A stretch of DNA of 64,000 bases from Paludibacteraceae bacterium (GCA_024693065.1 JAILLP010000023.1:62001-126000), one strand, 5' to 3'; shown: positions 44,205 through 55,525, counted from the first letter of the stretch. Numbers and translations are program-made. Notes: generated from the letters alone by a model not told the origin.

Positions 44205-44242
44205 TATTGATTGTATTTATATTTTTTTAAAACCAAACGATG

Positions 44243-44281
44243 CAAATATACTTAATTTTTTATTCTTTAGTCGTATCTTTG
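44243..44281. promoter_or_regulatory. Divergent promoter boxes glmM / tamL-like
   Basis: TATATTTG on the minus strand (44243-44250) for glmM and TATCTTTG on the plus strand (44274-44281) for the outer-membrane protein, 24 bases apart. Confidence 0.6.
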
Positions 44282-44298
44282 TACGAAGATTATTAACA

Positions 44299-46605
44299 AT
44301 GGAAAGGCATATTTACAAGCTCTCGTTGGTGTTTGGGATGGCGGTGGCTCTTCTGCTGTCGTCGTGTTCATCGACTAAGTATGTGCCGAAGGATAATTAC
44401 CTGTTGGACAAGGTCTCTTTTGATGGGTCCGGTAGTACTGCTAATAACAACGATTTGACGAAACATCTGCGGCAAAAGCCTAACTTTAAGGCTTTTGGAG
44501 TTTTTCGTATCTATTTGGGCGTCTACAATCTTTCTGGACGGGATTCCACGAAACGCATTAACCGTAAGTTGAGAAATATCGGTGAAGCTCCTGTCATTTA
44601 TGATCCTTTCTTGACATATCGTTCTGAGAAGGAATTGCAGGCTTATATGAAGTCGAAGGGGTATATGAACGCGGAGGTTTCCTCTTCTGTGAAACTTAAA
44701 AAGAAAAAGGCTGAGGTCACTTATAAAATTGTGCCGAACGCTCCTTATCGTATCCGTAAGGTGGAGAGTGACATACCGAGTGACCGTGTCATGGATTCTA
44801 TCCTCCATATGAGGGGTGGTCTGCAAAACACGAAGTTGAAACAGGGGATGTTGTTCGATGTGGATGAATTGGACGAGGAGAGGGAACGCTTGAGCCGGTT
44901 CCTTCGCCGACGGGGGTATTATCGTTTCAATAAGGATTTCCTGACTTACACGGCGGATAGTAGCGTGGGGGGAAGGCAGGTGGATGTCACTTTGCACCTG
45001 AAGCCTTATAGCAGAGTGCTCCCGAATGGAGAGAGGGAGGAAACGAACCATGAACGGTATAGGGTGCGGCATATATATGTCACGGAGCATGTGAGGTCGG
45101 AGAATCCGAATGAGGAGACCGTCTGGGATACGCTTGACTATTCTGAAAATATGACTGTCCTTGTTAAGGGGAAACCATTCCTTCGTCCTTCTGTGGTGGA
45201 GGATGAACTGCGCATCGAGACGGATTCCCTTTATAATGAGTTTTTTGTGGAGCGCTCTTACTCGCGGTTGAACGGGTTGGGTATTCTACGCTCGTCTAAT
45301 ATCCGTTTCACCGATCTGCAGAACGAACGGCATGAGGTGGATTGTGAGATAGATCTGTATCCTGCTAAGCCTCAGTCCTTCTCTATGGATGTGGAGGGAA
45401 CCAACTCGGATGGTGATTTGGGTTTCGCCTTGAACTTGGGTTATGCGCATAAGAACATTTTCCACGGCTCGGAGGTCCTGAGTGTGAGGGGAAGGTATGC
45501 GCAGGAGGCTTATTCGGGACTGTCGGATATCCTCCATAAATATGTGCTGGATTTGGGTGGAAGTGTGGGTGTCACATTCCCTCGTTTTATGTTCCCTTTC
45601 CTGAATAGGGACTTCAAACGCAGAATTTCCGCCAATACGGAATACAATGTACGCTATAATTATCAGGTACGCCCTAACACTTACGAGCGTAAGTCCATTG
45701 CCACCAGCATGAAATACCTGTGGACCTTGCGCCGTTTTTACAAGTATACGCTGGATTTGATTGATCTGAATTATGTGGATATCGAGACCTCCAAGTCTTT
45801 CGACTCTACTTATAGCGCCAATCGCTATTCTGTCTTGAGGGAGAGCTATTCGGACCACTTTGTGATGAACTCGGGTTTTGCCATCTCTTATGATAACCAG
45901 ACGCAGGTCTCTCGTTCGAACAAAACTTATTACCGTATTGCATTCGAATCGGCGGGCGCTCTGCTGAATGGTATCTGCCATTTGGTCTCTTCCAAGGATT
46001 CTTCTGGACAATATACGATTGGAAAGATCCCTTTTTCCCAGTATGTGAAGGCTGAGGCGGACTATTCCTATAATATCAAGTTGGATGGTCGAAGCCGTTT
46101 GGTCTATCATATCGGCGTGGGAGTCGCTTGTCCCTACGGTAATGCGTCGGTCGTTCCTTTCGAGCGTCGTTTCTTCGGCGGTGGCGCCAATGGTGTGAGG
46201 GGTTGGTCAGTGCGCACGTTGGGCCCTGGCCGCTATTATTCCGACAGCTACAATGACTTCGTGAAACAGTCGGGTGACGTGAAGCTGCTCCTGAACTTGG
46301 AGTACCGAACGAAACTGATTTGGAAAGCAGAGGCCGCCGCATTTGTGGATGCGGGTAACATCTGGACGTTGAAGAATTCTCCTTCCCAGCCTAGGGGTCA
46401 GTTTAACTTTGAGAAACTGTACGAACAGATCGCATTGGCCTATGGCTTGGGTATCCGCCTCGATTTCTCTTATTTCCTGATTCGTTTCGACGTGGGCGTG
46501 AAGGCCTTTAACCCGGCGAGGGAGGGTAGGGAACGTTGGCGTTTCCATGGACTTAATTGGTCGGACGATTGTGCGCTCCACTTCGCCGTGGGATATCCTT
46601 TCTGA
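44299..46605 (+). CDS. TamL-like BamA/TamA-family outer-membrane lipoprotein
   Basis: The ATG at 44299 (MERHIYKLSLVFGMAVALLL) begins a lipoprotein signal with lipobox LSSC; the frame upstream is a shadow of glmM. 768 residues. The N-terminal half holds POTRA-like domains (YKIVPNAPYRIRKVESD, RERLSRFLRRRGYYRFNKDF). The C-terminal half is an Omp85 barrel with GGGANGVRGWSVRTLGPG and ending FAVGYPF. The combination of Omp85 barrel and lipid anchor is that of TamL in Bacteroidetes, which works with TamB in envelope assembly. No tamB gene is adjacent here. Confidence 0.88.
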   Translation: MERHIYKLSLVFGMAVALLLSSCSSTKYVPKDNYLLDKVSFDGSGSTANNNDLTKHLRQKPNFKAFGVFRIYLGVYNLSGRDSTKRINRKLRNIGEAPVIYDPFLTYRSEKELQAYMKSKGYMNAEVSSSVKLKKKKAEVTYKIVPNAPYRIRKVESDIPSDRVMDSILHMRGGLQNTKLKQGMLFDVDELDEERERLSRFLRRRGYYRFNKDFLTYTADSSVGGRQVDVTLHLKPYSRVLPNGEREETNHERYRVRHIYVTEHVRSENPNEETVWDTLDYSENMTVLVKGKPFLRPSVVEDELRIETDSLYNEFFVERSYSRLNGLGILRSSNIRFTDLQNERHEVDCEIDLYPAKPQSFSMDVEGTNSDGDLGFALNLGYAHKNIFHGSEVLSVRGRYAQEAYSGLSDILHKYVLDLGGSVGVTFPRFMFPFLNRDFKRRISANTEYNVRYNYQVRPNTYERKSIATSMKYLWTLRRFYKYTLDLIDLNYVDIETSKSFDSTYSANRYSVLRESYSDHFVMNSGFAISYDNQTQVSRSNKTYYRIAFESAGALLNGICHLVSSKDSSGQYTIGKIPFSQYVKAEADYSYNIKLDGRSRLVYHIGVGVACPYGNASVVPFERRFFGGGANGVRGWSVRTLGPGRYYSDSYNDFVKQSGDVKLLLNLEYRTKLIWKAEAAAFVDAGNIWTLKNSPSQPRGQFNFEKLYEQIALAYGLGIRLDFSYFLIRFDVGVKAFNPAREGRERWRFHGLNWSDDCALHFAVGYPF

Positions 46606-46710
46606 TGGATTTTTCTTGCTTGTTTGACGTCAATCTTTTATCATTCAGTTTGTTATGAAAAATAATGAATTTTTTCAGCTTCACGTTAGGAGCAAACACA
46701 AAAAAAGTAT

Positions 46711-46718
46711 TACCTTTG
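46711..46718 (+). promoter_or_regulatory. -7 promoter box of tRNA-Arg(TCT)
   Basis: TACCTTTG, 16 bases before the tRNA. Confidence 0.6.
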
Positions 46719-46734
46719 CACTCAATTTAAGGAT

Positions 46735-46811
46735 GGTCGGGTAGCTCAGCTGGATAGAGCAACAGCCTTCTAAGCTGTGGGTCGAGGGTTCGAATCCCTC
46801 CTCGATCACCA
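46735..46811 (+). tRNA. tRNA-Arg (anticodon TCT), CCA encoded
   Basis: Cloverleaf: acceptor GGTCGGG with CTCGATC (two G-T pairs), anticodon stem ACAGC/GCTGT with loop CTTCTAA giving anticodon TCT, T arm GAGGGTTCGAATCCCTC, discriminator A at 46808 and CCA at 46809-46811. It reads AGA codons. Confidence 0.96.
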
Positions 46812-46818
46812 TAAAAGG

Positions 46819-46851
46819 AACGGGGACTAAACGTTTGGTTTGGTCCCCGTT
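46819..46851 (+). terminator. Terminator after tRNA-Arg(TCT)
   Basis: CGGGGAC (46821-46827) pairs with GTCCCCG (46843-46849), extended by A-T pairs, then TTTT. Confidence 0.8.
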
Positions 46852-46856
46852 TTGTT

Positions 46857-46993
46857 TCCCGCAGGGCGATGCCCTGGTTTGTATTATGTTTACCCCTTCA
46901 TCGCGGACAACGAACCGCATGGTCGTTCAAAATTCCACAGGGCGTTGCCCTGGGCTAGATAATATTTGGCCCTTTCAGGGCGGACAATAAACC
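46857..46993. repeat. Two copies of a dispersed intergenic repeat
   Basis: Copies at about 46860-46917 and 46937-46993 share CAGGGCGxTGCCCTGG, then a T-rich spacer, then a half CCCTTTCAGGGCGGACAA-type arm and AAACCGAC. The same arm words (GCCCATGGGCAACGCCCTGGG) occur at 55955. They look like small palindromic repeats spread through intergenic DNA. Confidence 0.6.
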
Positions 46994-47066
46994 GACATCC
47001 GGATTTTTAACTCTATACTCTTAATTGACTTCGTCGAACTAACGTTTCTAAACTCTTAATTCTTAA

Positions 47067-47876
47067 TTAACTCCACAAGTTCCAAAAGTGGCAAACAGGC
47101 CCGTGTCCTTGTCCGATTTCGTATCGTGCGCCCACTTGGAGTGCATTGGCGAGATACCATTTGGCCTTTTCGACCGCTTCGTTGACGTCGCATCCCTTTG
47201 CCATCATGGAGGCGATGGCCGAGGATAGGGTGCAGCCCGTGCCGTGCGTGTTCTTCGTGTAGAGCCGTTTGCCGGTGAGCCGCATGACTTGTTTCTGCTC
47301 GTTGTCGTAGAGGATGTCGGTTAGCTCGTCCTCTGTCAGGTGACCAGCCTTCAGCATGACGGACACGTTGTGTTTCTCTGCCAATTCCTGGGCGACTTGG
47401 GGAAGTTCCTCCTGCCGGGAAATCTTTCTCCCAATGAGTATCTCCGCCTCCGGAATATTGGGTGTGATGATCCTCGCCAAGGGAATCAACTCCTCTTTGA
47501 GCGTTTCGATGGCGCTATCTTCCATCAGCTTGTGTCCTGAGGTGGAGACCATGACCGGGTCAAGCACCACGTTGCGGATGTCGCTGTATTTCCTTAGTTT
47601 TTCGGCGATGCAACGGATTACCGCCGAAGAATGGAGCATGCCGATCTTGATACTGTCCGCACCGATGTCGGACAATACCGCCTCTATTTGCCCTCCGACG
47701 ATTTCGATGGGCAGTCCCTGCACTTGTTCCACGCATAACGTGTTTTGCACGGTGATGGCCGTGATGGCGGAGGCCGCGTAGCATCCGCAGGCGGAGATGG
47801 TCTTAATGTCGGCTTGGACGCCCGCTCCACCTCCTGAATCGCTTCCTGCAATGGTTAGTACTCTCTTATATTCCAT
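47067..47876 (-). CDS. thiD: Hydroxymethylpyrimidine/phosphomethylpyrimidine kinase
   Basis: A 269-residue ribokinase-fold enzyme: GSDSGGGAGVQADIKTISACGCY at the N terminus and the ATP/anion-hole motif KNTHGTGCTLSSAIAS near the C terminus. It phosphorylates HMP and HMP-P in thiamine synthesis. No other thi genes and no TPP riboswitch are visible near it. Length is normal. Confidence 0.95.
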   Translation of the reverse strand: MEYKRVLTIAGSDSGGGAGVQADIKTISACGCYAASAITAITVQNTLCVEQVQGLPIEIVGGQIEAVLSDIGADSIKIGMLHSSAVIRCIAEKLRKYSDIRNVVLDPVMVSTSGHKLMEDSAIETLKEELIPLARIITPNIPEAEILIGRKISRQEELPQVAQELAEKHNVSVMLKAGHLTEDELTDILYDNEQKQVMRLTGKRLYTKNTHGTGCTLSSAIASMMAKGCDVNEAVEKAKWYLANALQVGARYEIGQGHGPVCHFWNLWS

Positions 47877-48176
47877 TGATTTATTCTTTCTTTAGTTTAT
47901 ATGGTGGTGCGAAAATAGGGAATTTTTTCGGATGGAGGAGTGGAAGGGGGCTACAATTTCTTCGACTTTCTACGATGGTTTCATTTATTATTTAACTATT
48001 TACCATTTACTATTTTAATCATTTACTATTTACGATTTAATTGTTCTAGATGCGGAAGGCTAATTTTTTTTCTGTTTCGTCTAAATGTAATTTCCGTGTC
48101 GCTTTTCTTCCTCGGATTTGAAAATGTCAAAAAATGGTCCGCGAATGACAATTTCACGAATTTATGAATGTTAAAT

Positions 48177-48192
48177 TATGTTGCGTAACATA
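48177..48192. promoter_or_regulatory. Palindrome upstream of atp promoter
   Basis: TATGTT-GCGT-AACATA, arms of six bases, 70 bases upstream of the -7 box. A regulator site is possible; there is no other support. Confidence 0.3.
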
Positions 48193-48261
48193 TTTGCAGT
48201 GGAGGGTTACAAAATGATTAAAAAAAGAGTGTTGAAATAGCATTTGGGAGAAAAAAAAACT

Positions 48262-48269
48262 TATATTTG
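48262..48269 (+). promoter_or_regulatory. -7 promoter box of atp operon
   Basis: TATATTTG in front of atpD; the only good match upstream of the operon. Confidence 0.6.
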
Positions 48270-48352
48270 CATACGACTTGCGGGAATTTGGTTCTGTGAG
48301 GATTGAAAATTGTACAAAAAATTGTAATAATACCATAAAACAAAAAAGCTAA

Positions 48353-49861
<1,509 letters not shown>

Positions 49862-49869
49862 TCAGTGTC

Positions 49870-50115
49870 ATGAAATTAGAAATCATATCACCGGACAAAT
49901 TGGTCTTCTCTGGAGAAGTGGAATCCGTGAGCCTTCCGGGAGCTGCCGGAAGATTCACAGTTCTGCCTCGTCACGCGGCCCTTATTTCCTCCTTGAAGGC
50001 GGGAGACATCACCTATATGGTCGATGGCACTCCTACTTCGCTGAAGGTGGACGGCGGGTTCGCTGAGGTGAAGAACGATGAGATTTCCGTATGTGTTGAG
50101 AATGTAATCGAGTAG
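49870..50115 (+). CDS. atpC: ATP synthase F1 subunit epsilon
   Basis: An 81-residue protein containing only the N-terminal beta-sandwich (SPDKLVFSGEVESVSLPGAAGRFTVLPRHAALIS). The C-terminal helical hairpin that inhibits the enzyme in E. coli is absent, as is usual for short epsilon subunits of this phylum. It sits directly after atpD. Confidence 0.95.
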   Translation: MKLEIISPDKLVFSGEVESVSLPGAAGRFTVLPRHAALISSLKAGDITYMVDGTPTSLKVDGGFAEVKNDEISVCVENVIE

Positions 50116-50121
50116 GGCGGG

Positions 50122-50499
50122 ATGAGACGTGCTGTTATCATGGCGGAAGTGGCTATGGTGGTGCTTTTATCACTGACGTCTTTTATCGCCAACCTTTTGA
50201 TAGACACTCGTTATCCCGAATATTCGGGCGCGAAGCCGGCGATTGCCCTTTCCTCCGCTTTCTTCTGCCTCTTTGGCGTGATCACCTTCCTGGCGTTGGA
50301 GGGAGTGAGGAACGATGCGGTGAAGTATACGCGAGCTTACATGGTTTTACAGGGCTTGAAGATTATATTATCCGTCTTGGTCGTGGCAATATACGGCTTT
50401 TTCAACCGAGAGTTGCTCTTACCGTTTCTGGTTATATTCGGTGTCTTTTTTATGATATACTTAGTATTTGAGGCGATTGCCCTCACGAAACTTAAATAA
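50122..50499 (+). CDS. Membrane protein in the atpI position
   Basis: A 125-residue protein with four hydrophobic segments (residues about 5-27, 42-62, 70-95, 98-120). It lies 6 bases after atpC and 15 bases before atpB. In other bacteria the gene ahead of atpB is often atpI or atpZ, which help assembly of the c-ring or carry Mg2+; no sequence feature here proves homology. The tight spacing points to a role with the Fo part. Confidence 0.8.
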   Translation: MRRAVIMAEVAMVVLLSLTSFIANLLIDTRYPEYSGAKPAIALSSAFFCLFGVITFLALEGVRNDAVKYTRAYMVLQGLKIILSVLVVAIYGFFNRELLLPFLVIFGVFFMIYLVFEAIALTKLK

Positions 50500-50514
50500 A
50501 GGATTTTTTTCAAA

Positions 50515-51612
50515 ATGAGTCAGTCCATAAACAAAACGATGGGTCAAACGGGAAAGGTGCTCTTCATCGCATTGCTATGCATCCTGGGTGTCTTGGGCAT
50601 CGTGGCTTTCGCTTCCCATGATTCAGAGACGAAAAAGGAATTAGACCTGAAGGAGATGGTTTTCGGACATATCGGCGATGCCTACAACTGGCATATCACG
50701 ACGATCGGCGAGACGCATATCTCCATTCCTCTTCCTTGCATCGTCTATGGAGAGAACGGTTTGAACGTCTTTTGTGCTTCCCGGTTGGGCCATGAGGGTC
50801 ACTACACGGAGTACAACGGATATAAAATCGCGGAGGAAGGCGACAATGCCGGAAAGATCATCGAGGTGTCTACGGGACAACGTCCGGTGGATTTGTCCAT
50901 CACGAAGAACGTGGTCTCTTTGCTGATTAGCTGTGCGCTCCTCCTGATCATCTTCCTCTCCATCGCGAAGAAGTATAACAAGTGCAAGGAAACGGGCTAT
51001 TGCAAGCCTACGGGCCTTCAGGCGATCCTGGAACCGCTCATCGTCTCTTTGCATGACGACATCATCAAACCGAGTGTTGGAAAGAATTACAAGAAGTTCT
51101 CCGCTTATTTGCTTACGGTCTTCTTCTTCATCTTCATCAACAATGTGCTGGGTATCATCCCGATCTTCCCTGGAGGCGCGAACCTGACGGGTAATATCGC
51201 GGTTACCTTGGTGCTTGCGGTGTTGACCTTCTTGCTGACGAACATCTTCGGAACGAAGGCTTACTGGAAGGATATCTTCTGGCCTCATGTGCCGATAGGT
51301 CTGAAATTGCCGGTGCCTATCATGCAGTTCATCGAGATCCTGGGTATCTTCACGAAGCCTATCGCTCTCTGTATACGTCTCTTCGCGAACATGTTCGCGG
51401 GCCACGTGATGGTGTTGGTGTTGATCGGTTTGATTTTCGTGTTCTCTCAGATGAGCATTGTGGCGGGATTGGGTGTTTCTGTGATCTCCGTCTTGCTGGT
51501 GGTGTTCATGTCTCTGTTGGAGTGCTTGGTTTGTTTCATCCAGGCATATGTGTTTATGACCTTGTCCGCCCTGTTCATCGGAATGGCGCAGATCGAGGAG
51601 GAAGAGGAATAA
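50515..51612 (+). CDS. atpB: ATP synthase Fo subunit a
   Basis: A 365-residue protein, about 100 longer than E. coli subunit a owing to an N-terminal membrane segment plus an extracytoplasmic domain (about residues 35-130), as in other Bacteroidetes. The proton-path core is PIALCIRLFANMFAGH, with the essential Arg, and an ending QAYVFMTLSALFIGMA. The very end is acidic (EEEEE). Confidence 0.96.
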   Translation: MSQSINKTMGQTGKVLFIALLCILGVLGIVAFASHDSETKKELDLKEMVFGHIGDAYNWHITTIGETHISIPLPCIVYGENGLNVFCASRLGHEGHYTEYNGYKIAEEGDNAGKIIEVSTGQRPVDLSITKNVVSLLISCALLLIIFLSIAKKYNKCKETGYCKPTGLQAILEPLIVSLHDDIIKPSVGKNYKKFSAYLLTVFFFIFINNVLGIIPIFPGGANLTGNIAVTLVLAVLTFLLTNIFGTKAYWKDIFWPHVPIGLKLPVPIMQFIEILGIFTKPIALCIRLFANMFAGHVMVLVLIGLIFVFSQMSIVAGLGVSVISVLLVVFMSLLECLVCFIQAYVFMTLSALFIGMAQIEEEEE

Positions 51613-51672
51613 TGAATAGTATTTTTTCGAATAAATAATAATTATTAAATAACAATTAAATTTTTTAAGACT

Positions 51673-51936
51673 ATGTTGAGTATTTTATTACAAGCAGCAG
51701 CAGAGGCAGCAGCAGGTGCGGCAACTGCAAAATTGGGAGCAGCAATCGGAGCAGGTATCGCGGCAATCGGTGCAGGTATCGGTATTGGTAAAATTGGTGG
51801 ATCTGCGATGGAGGCTATCGGTCGTCAACCAGAGGCTTCTGGCGATATCCGAAGCAACATGATTGTGGCAGCGGCTTTGGTCGAGGGTGTGGCATTCTTG
51901 GCTATCATCGTTGCAATCTTGGCTTTGCTCATGTAA
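51673..51936 (+). CDS. atpE: ATP synthase Fo subunit c
   Basis: An 87-residue two-helix proteolipid. Helix 1 has the glycine-packed GAAIGAGIAAIGAGIGIG, the loop is RQPEA, and helix 2 has the ion-binding Glu in AALVEGVAFLAII. The residues after Glu are G-V-A-F rather than the S/T-T of Na+-binding rings, which favours H+ coupling. The AT-rich gap upstream may help raise expression. Confidence 0.97.
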   Translation: MLSILLQAAAEAAAGAATAKLGAAIGAGIAAIGAGIGIGKIGGSAMEAIGRQPEASGDIRSNMIVAAALVEGVAFLAIIVAILALLM

Positions 51937-51958
51937 TTAACCATAAAATTTTTAAGTT

Positions 51959-52459
51959 ATGTCATTACTGACACCAGATCCAGGTCTATTATTCTGGATG
52001 CTCCTTTGTTTCCTCGCCGTCGCTTTCATCCTTGGAAAGTGGGGTTGGCCCGCTATCGTTGGGATGATCGAGGAGAGAGGCAACTACATCGAGGAGTCGC
52101 TCAAGAAGGCCGATGAGGCTAACGCCGCTTTGGCTAACATCAAGGAGGAGGCCGCTAAGCTTCTTTCTGATGCGAAGAACGAGCGTCTCGAGATGCTGAA
52201 GGAGGCTTCCCGGCTGAAGGACCAAATGATTTCGGACGCTAAGACGCAAGCTGTCGCCGAGGCGAACAAGATCATGGATAGCGCAAAAGAGAGCATCCAA
52301 CTAGAAAAGGATAATGCCATTAAAGATATACGCTCGCAGGTGGCCGAACTCTCCGTGGATATCGCAGAAAAGATTATTCGTGGCGAGTTGAAGGACGCGA
52401 AGGCGCAGACTGACATGATCAACAAATATTTGGATGAGGTAAATATTGCTAAATCGTAA
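51959..52459 (+). CDS. atpF: ATP synthase Fo subunit b
   Basis: A 166-residue protein with one N-terminal membrane helix (LLFWMLLCFLAVAFILGKWGWPAI), then a long charged coiled coil that forms the peripheral stalk. The start ATG at 51959 follows atpE by 22 bases. Confidence 0.95.
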   Translation: MSLLTPDPGLLFWMLLCFLAVAFILGKWGWPAIVGMIEERGNYIEESLKKADEANAALANIKEEAAKLLSDAKNERLEMLKEASRLKDQMISDAKTQAVAEANKIMDSAKESIQLEKDNAIKDIRSQVAELSVDIAEKIIRGELKDAKAQTDMINKYLDEVNIAKS

Positions 52460-52464
52460 GTTCG

Positions 52465-53019
52465 ATGAATACAGGTAAAATTTCAGCAAGATACGCAAAG
52501 GCTCTATACAAGTTTGCGGAAGAGGGTAAACATGAAACGGATGTTTACGAGGCGATGAAACTTGTCTCTTCGAGTTTCTCGACCGTCCCACAGCTTCGTG
52601 AGGCGTTGATTAACCCGACTATTTCTCAGCAAAAGAAGGTGGACTTACTTATCACCGCTGCAGGTACCGACGTGTGCGCGGAATTCAAACGTTTCGTGGA
52701 CATGGTCATCGAGAACAGACGAGAGGAGTATTTTCAAAGCATCAGTTTGGTTTATCAGGACCTTTACCGAAAGGAGAAGAATATCGTGATTAGCGAACTG
52801 GTGACGGCGAGCCCTGTCAGCGACGCTGAAATTGCACGTATGCGCAAGGCTGTGGAGTCGGTCTCCACGGGTTCCGTCGAATTTGAAACTTCTGTAAATC
52901 CGGATCTGATTGGTGGTTTCATCCTCAATGTTGAGACGTACCAGTTGGATGCCAGCATCAAAGGCCAGTTGCGTAGCATCAGGGATTCCCTGCTCAACGA
53001 CAACGCCAAGGATGCTTGA
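52465..53019 (+). CDS. atpH: ATP synthase F1 subunit delta
   Basis: A 184-residue protein with the OSCP/delta start ISARYAKALYKFAEE and the C-terminal signature NPDLIGGFILNVETYQLDAS. It joins the peripheral stalk to the F1 head. It is 5 bases after atpF. Confidence 0.95.
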   Translation: MNTGKISARYAKALYKFAEEGKHETDVYEAMKLVSSSFSTVPQLREALINPTISQQKKVDLLITAAGTDVCAEFKRFVDMVIENRREEYFQSISLVYQDLYRKEKNIVISELVTASPVSDAEIARMRKAVESVSTGSVEFETSVNPDLIGGFILNVETYQLDASIKGQLRSIRDSLLNDNAKDA

Positions 53020-53058
53020 GGTTTTTTCGGTTTTTAATTTATTAAAGAAATTATTTTT

Positions 53059-54669
53059 ATGGCTATAAAAGCAAGTGAAGTATCCGACGTGCTGAAAATG
53101 CAACTTCAAGAGGTTGACACGAAGGTCAAGTTCGAAGAGGTTGGTACCGTCTTGCAGGTAAGCGATGGTGTGGTTCGTATCTATGGACTGCAGAACGCTG
53201 AGGCAGGCGAGCTCCTTGAGTTCGAGAACGGTATGAACGCGGTGGTCATGAACTTGGAGGAAGACAATGTGGGTGCCGTGCTTCTGGGACCTACTGATCA
53301 AGTCAGCGAGGGCGACACGGTGAAGAGAACCCGTCGTATCGCTTCCATCATGACGGGCGAAGGCATGGTCGGTCGAGTTGTGAACTCAATCGGTAACCCT
53401 ATCGACGGACTCGGTCCGATCAAGGGTGATTTGTTGGAGATGCCGTTGGAACGTAAGGCTCCGGGCGTTATCTATCGTGAGCCTGTGAAGCAACCTTTGC
53501 AGACTGGTTTGAAGGCGATCGACGCGATGATTCCTATCGGTCGTGGTCAACGTGAGTTGATTATCGGTGACCGTCAGACGGGTAAGACCGCCATCGCCAT
53601 CGATACAATCATCAACCAAAAGGAGGCTTACCTCTCAGGCAACCCAGTTTATTGTATCTACGTCGCTGTGGGTCAAAAGGGTTCCACGGTCGCTAATATC
53701 GTGAATACCTTGAAGGAGTACGGTGCGATGGATTATACCATCATCGTCTCCGCTACGGCTTCCGACCCTGCCGCCATGCAGTACTACGCTCCATTCGCGG
53801 GCGCTGCTATCGGCGAGTATTTCCGTGACCAAGGTAAACACGCATTGGTGGTTTACGATGACTTGTCTAAGCAGGCTGTCGCTTACCGTGAGGTGTCCTT
53901 GATCTTGAAACGTCCTTCCGGTCGTGAGGCTTACCCGGGTGATGTCTTCTATTTGCACTCCCGTCTTTTGGAGCGTGCCGCTAAGATCATCAGCAATGAT
54001 AACGTGGCCGCACAGATGAATGACCTTCCTGCTTCCCTGAAGGGTAAGGTGAAGGGTGGTGGTTCCTTGACCGCTCTCCCTATCATCGAGACGCAGGCTG
54101 GTGACGTTTCCGCTTATATCCCTACGAACGTGATCTCCATCACGGATGGTCAGATCTTCTTGGAGACGAACATGTTCAACGCAGGTATCCGTCCTGCCAT
54201 CAACGTGGGTATCTCCGTGTCTCGTGTGGGTGGTAGCGCCCAGGTGAAGGCCATGAAGTCCATCGCCGGTACGTTGAAGACCGACCAGGCTCAGTACCGT
54301 GAGTTGGAGTCCTTCACGAAGTTCGGTGGTGATATGGATGCCGTCACGAAGATGACGATCGACAAGGGTGTGCGTAACACTGAATTGCTGAAGCAACCTC
54401 AGTATACTCCGTTCCCTGTCGAGCACCAGATCGCCGTTATCTATTGCGGTACGCAAGGTATCTTGAACGTATTGCCGGTAGAGTCTGTGCATGAGTTCGA
54501 GCGTCTCTTCATCGAGCGTCTGGAACATCTCCACAGGGCGGATGTCTTGGATCTCTTGAAACAAGGTAAGATTGATGACAACATCAAGGCTATCCTCAAA
54601 GAGGAGTCTCAGGTGGTTATAAAACAAATTTTAGGCACAACACCAGATGGCATCGTTAAAAGAAGTTAA
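53059..54669 (+). CDS. atpA: ATP synthase F1 subunit alpha
   Basis: A 536-residue non-catalytic nucleotide-binding subunit with P-loop [28 protein letters not shown] and the signature of alpha subunits [20 protein letters not shown] by position. The 3' end overlaps atpG by 23 bases. Confidence 0.98.
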   Translation: MAIKASEVSDVLKMQLQEVDTKVKFEEVGTVLQVSDGVVRIYGLQNAEAGELLEFENGMNAVVMNLEEDNVGAVLLGPTDQVSEGDTVKRTRRIASIMTGEGMVGRVVNSIGNPIDGLGPIKGDLLEMPLERKAPGVIYREPVKQPLQTGLKAIDAMIPIGRGQRELIIGDRQTGKTAIAIDTIINQKEAYLSGNPVYCIYVAVGQKGSTVANIVNTLKEYGAMDYTIIVSATASDPAAMQYYAPFAGAAIGEYFRDQGKHALVVYDDLSKQAVAYREVSLILKRPSGREAYPGDVFYLHSRLLERAAKIISNDNVAAQMNDLPASLKGKVKGGGSLTALPIIETQAGDVSAYIPTNVISITDGQIFLETNMFNAGIRPAINVGISVSRVGGSAQVKAMKSIAGTLKTDQAQYRELESFTKFGGDMDAVTKMTIDKGVRNTELLKQPQYTPFPVEHQIAVIYCGTQGILNVLPVESVHEFERLFIERLEHLHRADVLDLLKQGKIDDNIKAILKEESQVVIKQILGTTPDGIVKRS

Positions 54670-55525
54670 AGCACGTATCGGTTCGGTAAACTCCACGAAG
54701 AAGATTACCGGAGCGATGAAGATGGTCTCTTCAGCGAAATTGAAGAAGGCTCAGATGGCTATTGAGAACATCTCGCCTTATCAAAGTCGCCTGAATGGAA
54801 TCTTGAACAATTTCTTGGCTACGGAGAGTGACTTCCAGTCCGATTTCTCCGCTGTCAGGGAGGTCAAGAATGTGGCTATTGTAGTGTTTTCTTCTAATTC
54901 GAGTCTCTGTGGTGCCTATAATTCAAATGTTATCAAGGAACTGAATAACGTCATCAAGGCTGAGCGCGCGAATGCGGTGCAGAGCATCACGGTTTACCCT
55001 GTCGGGAAAAAAGTGAAGGACGCTGTGTCTAAGATCGCGGGCATCGAGTCGGTCCCTGTCAGTGTCGAATTGGCGGACCACCCCTCTTTCGAGGGCATCA
55101 GCTCCGTGACGAATGAAGTGATGGCTAAGTTTTTGGATAAATCCTACGATAAGGTTATCGTGATTTACCACCATTTGAAGAATACCGCGGTTCAAAAATT
55201 GACGACTGAAACGTTCTTGCCGATCAACTTGGAGGCGGATGAGAGTGCTTCGGCTAATTTGGGCGGCGATTACATCGTCGAGCCGAACAAGGCTGAAATC
55301 CTCGAGTCTTTGCTCCCTAAGGCGTTGAGAACGAAGATGTACGCTTGCTTGTTGGACTCTAACGCTTCCGAGCATGGCGCGCGCGTCGTCGCTATGCAGG
55401 TCGCTACGGATAACGCCAACGAGCTGATCAACGAACTGACTGTATTGTACAATAAGACGCGTCAGCAGGCGATCACGAGCGAGTTGCTCGATATCGTCGG
55501 TGGTGCGGCTGCCTTGCAGAATTAG
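54647..55525 (+). CDS. atpG: ATP synthase F1 subunit gamma
   Basis: A 292-residue central-stalk subunit: [35 protein letters not shown] at the N terminus by position and the C-terminal [19 protein letters not shown]. It rotates within the alpha/beta ring. The start lies inside the end of atpA, so translation is coupled. A strong terminator follows and ends the operon. Confidence 0.97.
   Translation: MASLKEVKARIGSVNSTKKITGAMKMVSSAKLKKAQMAIENISPYQSRLNGILNNFLATESDFQSDFSAVREVKNVAIVVFSSNSSLCGAYNSNVIKELNNVIKAERANAVQSITVYPVGKKVKDAVSKIAGIESVPVSVELADHPSFEGISSVTNEVMAKFLDKSYDKVIVIYHHLKNTAVQKLTTETFLPINLEADESASANLGGDYIVEPNKAEILESLLPKALRTKMYACLLDSNASEHGARVVAMQVATDNANELINELTVLYNKTRQQAITSELLDIVGGAAALQN

Noticed and set aside
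44113-44298. N-terminal extension of the TamL-like frame
   Set aside because: It overlaps the glmM start on the other strand and would hide a clear lipoprotein signal that begins at 44299 just after a promoter box.
46681-46920. Minus-strand open frame of 79 codons
   Set aside because: It covers the tRNA-Arg(TCT) gene and its terminator, so it is a shadow and not a gene.
47067-48000. TPP riboswitch controlling thiD
   Set aside because: The sequence upstream of thiD on the minus strand has no recognisable thi box and is simply AT-rich.
51673-51936. Na+-driven ATP synthase
   Set aside because: The c subunit has E-G-V-A after the ion-binding Glu, not the Ser/Thr-Thr ligands of Na+ rings, so proton coupling is more likely.
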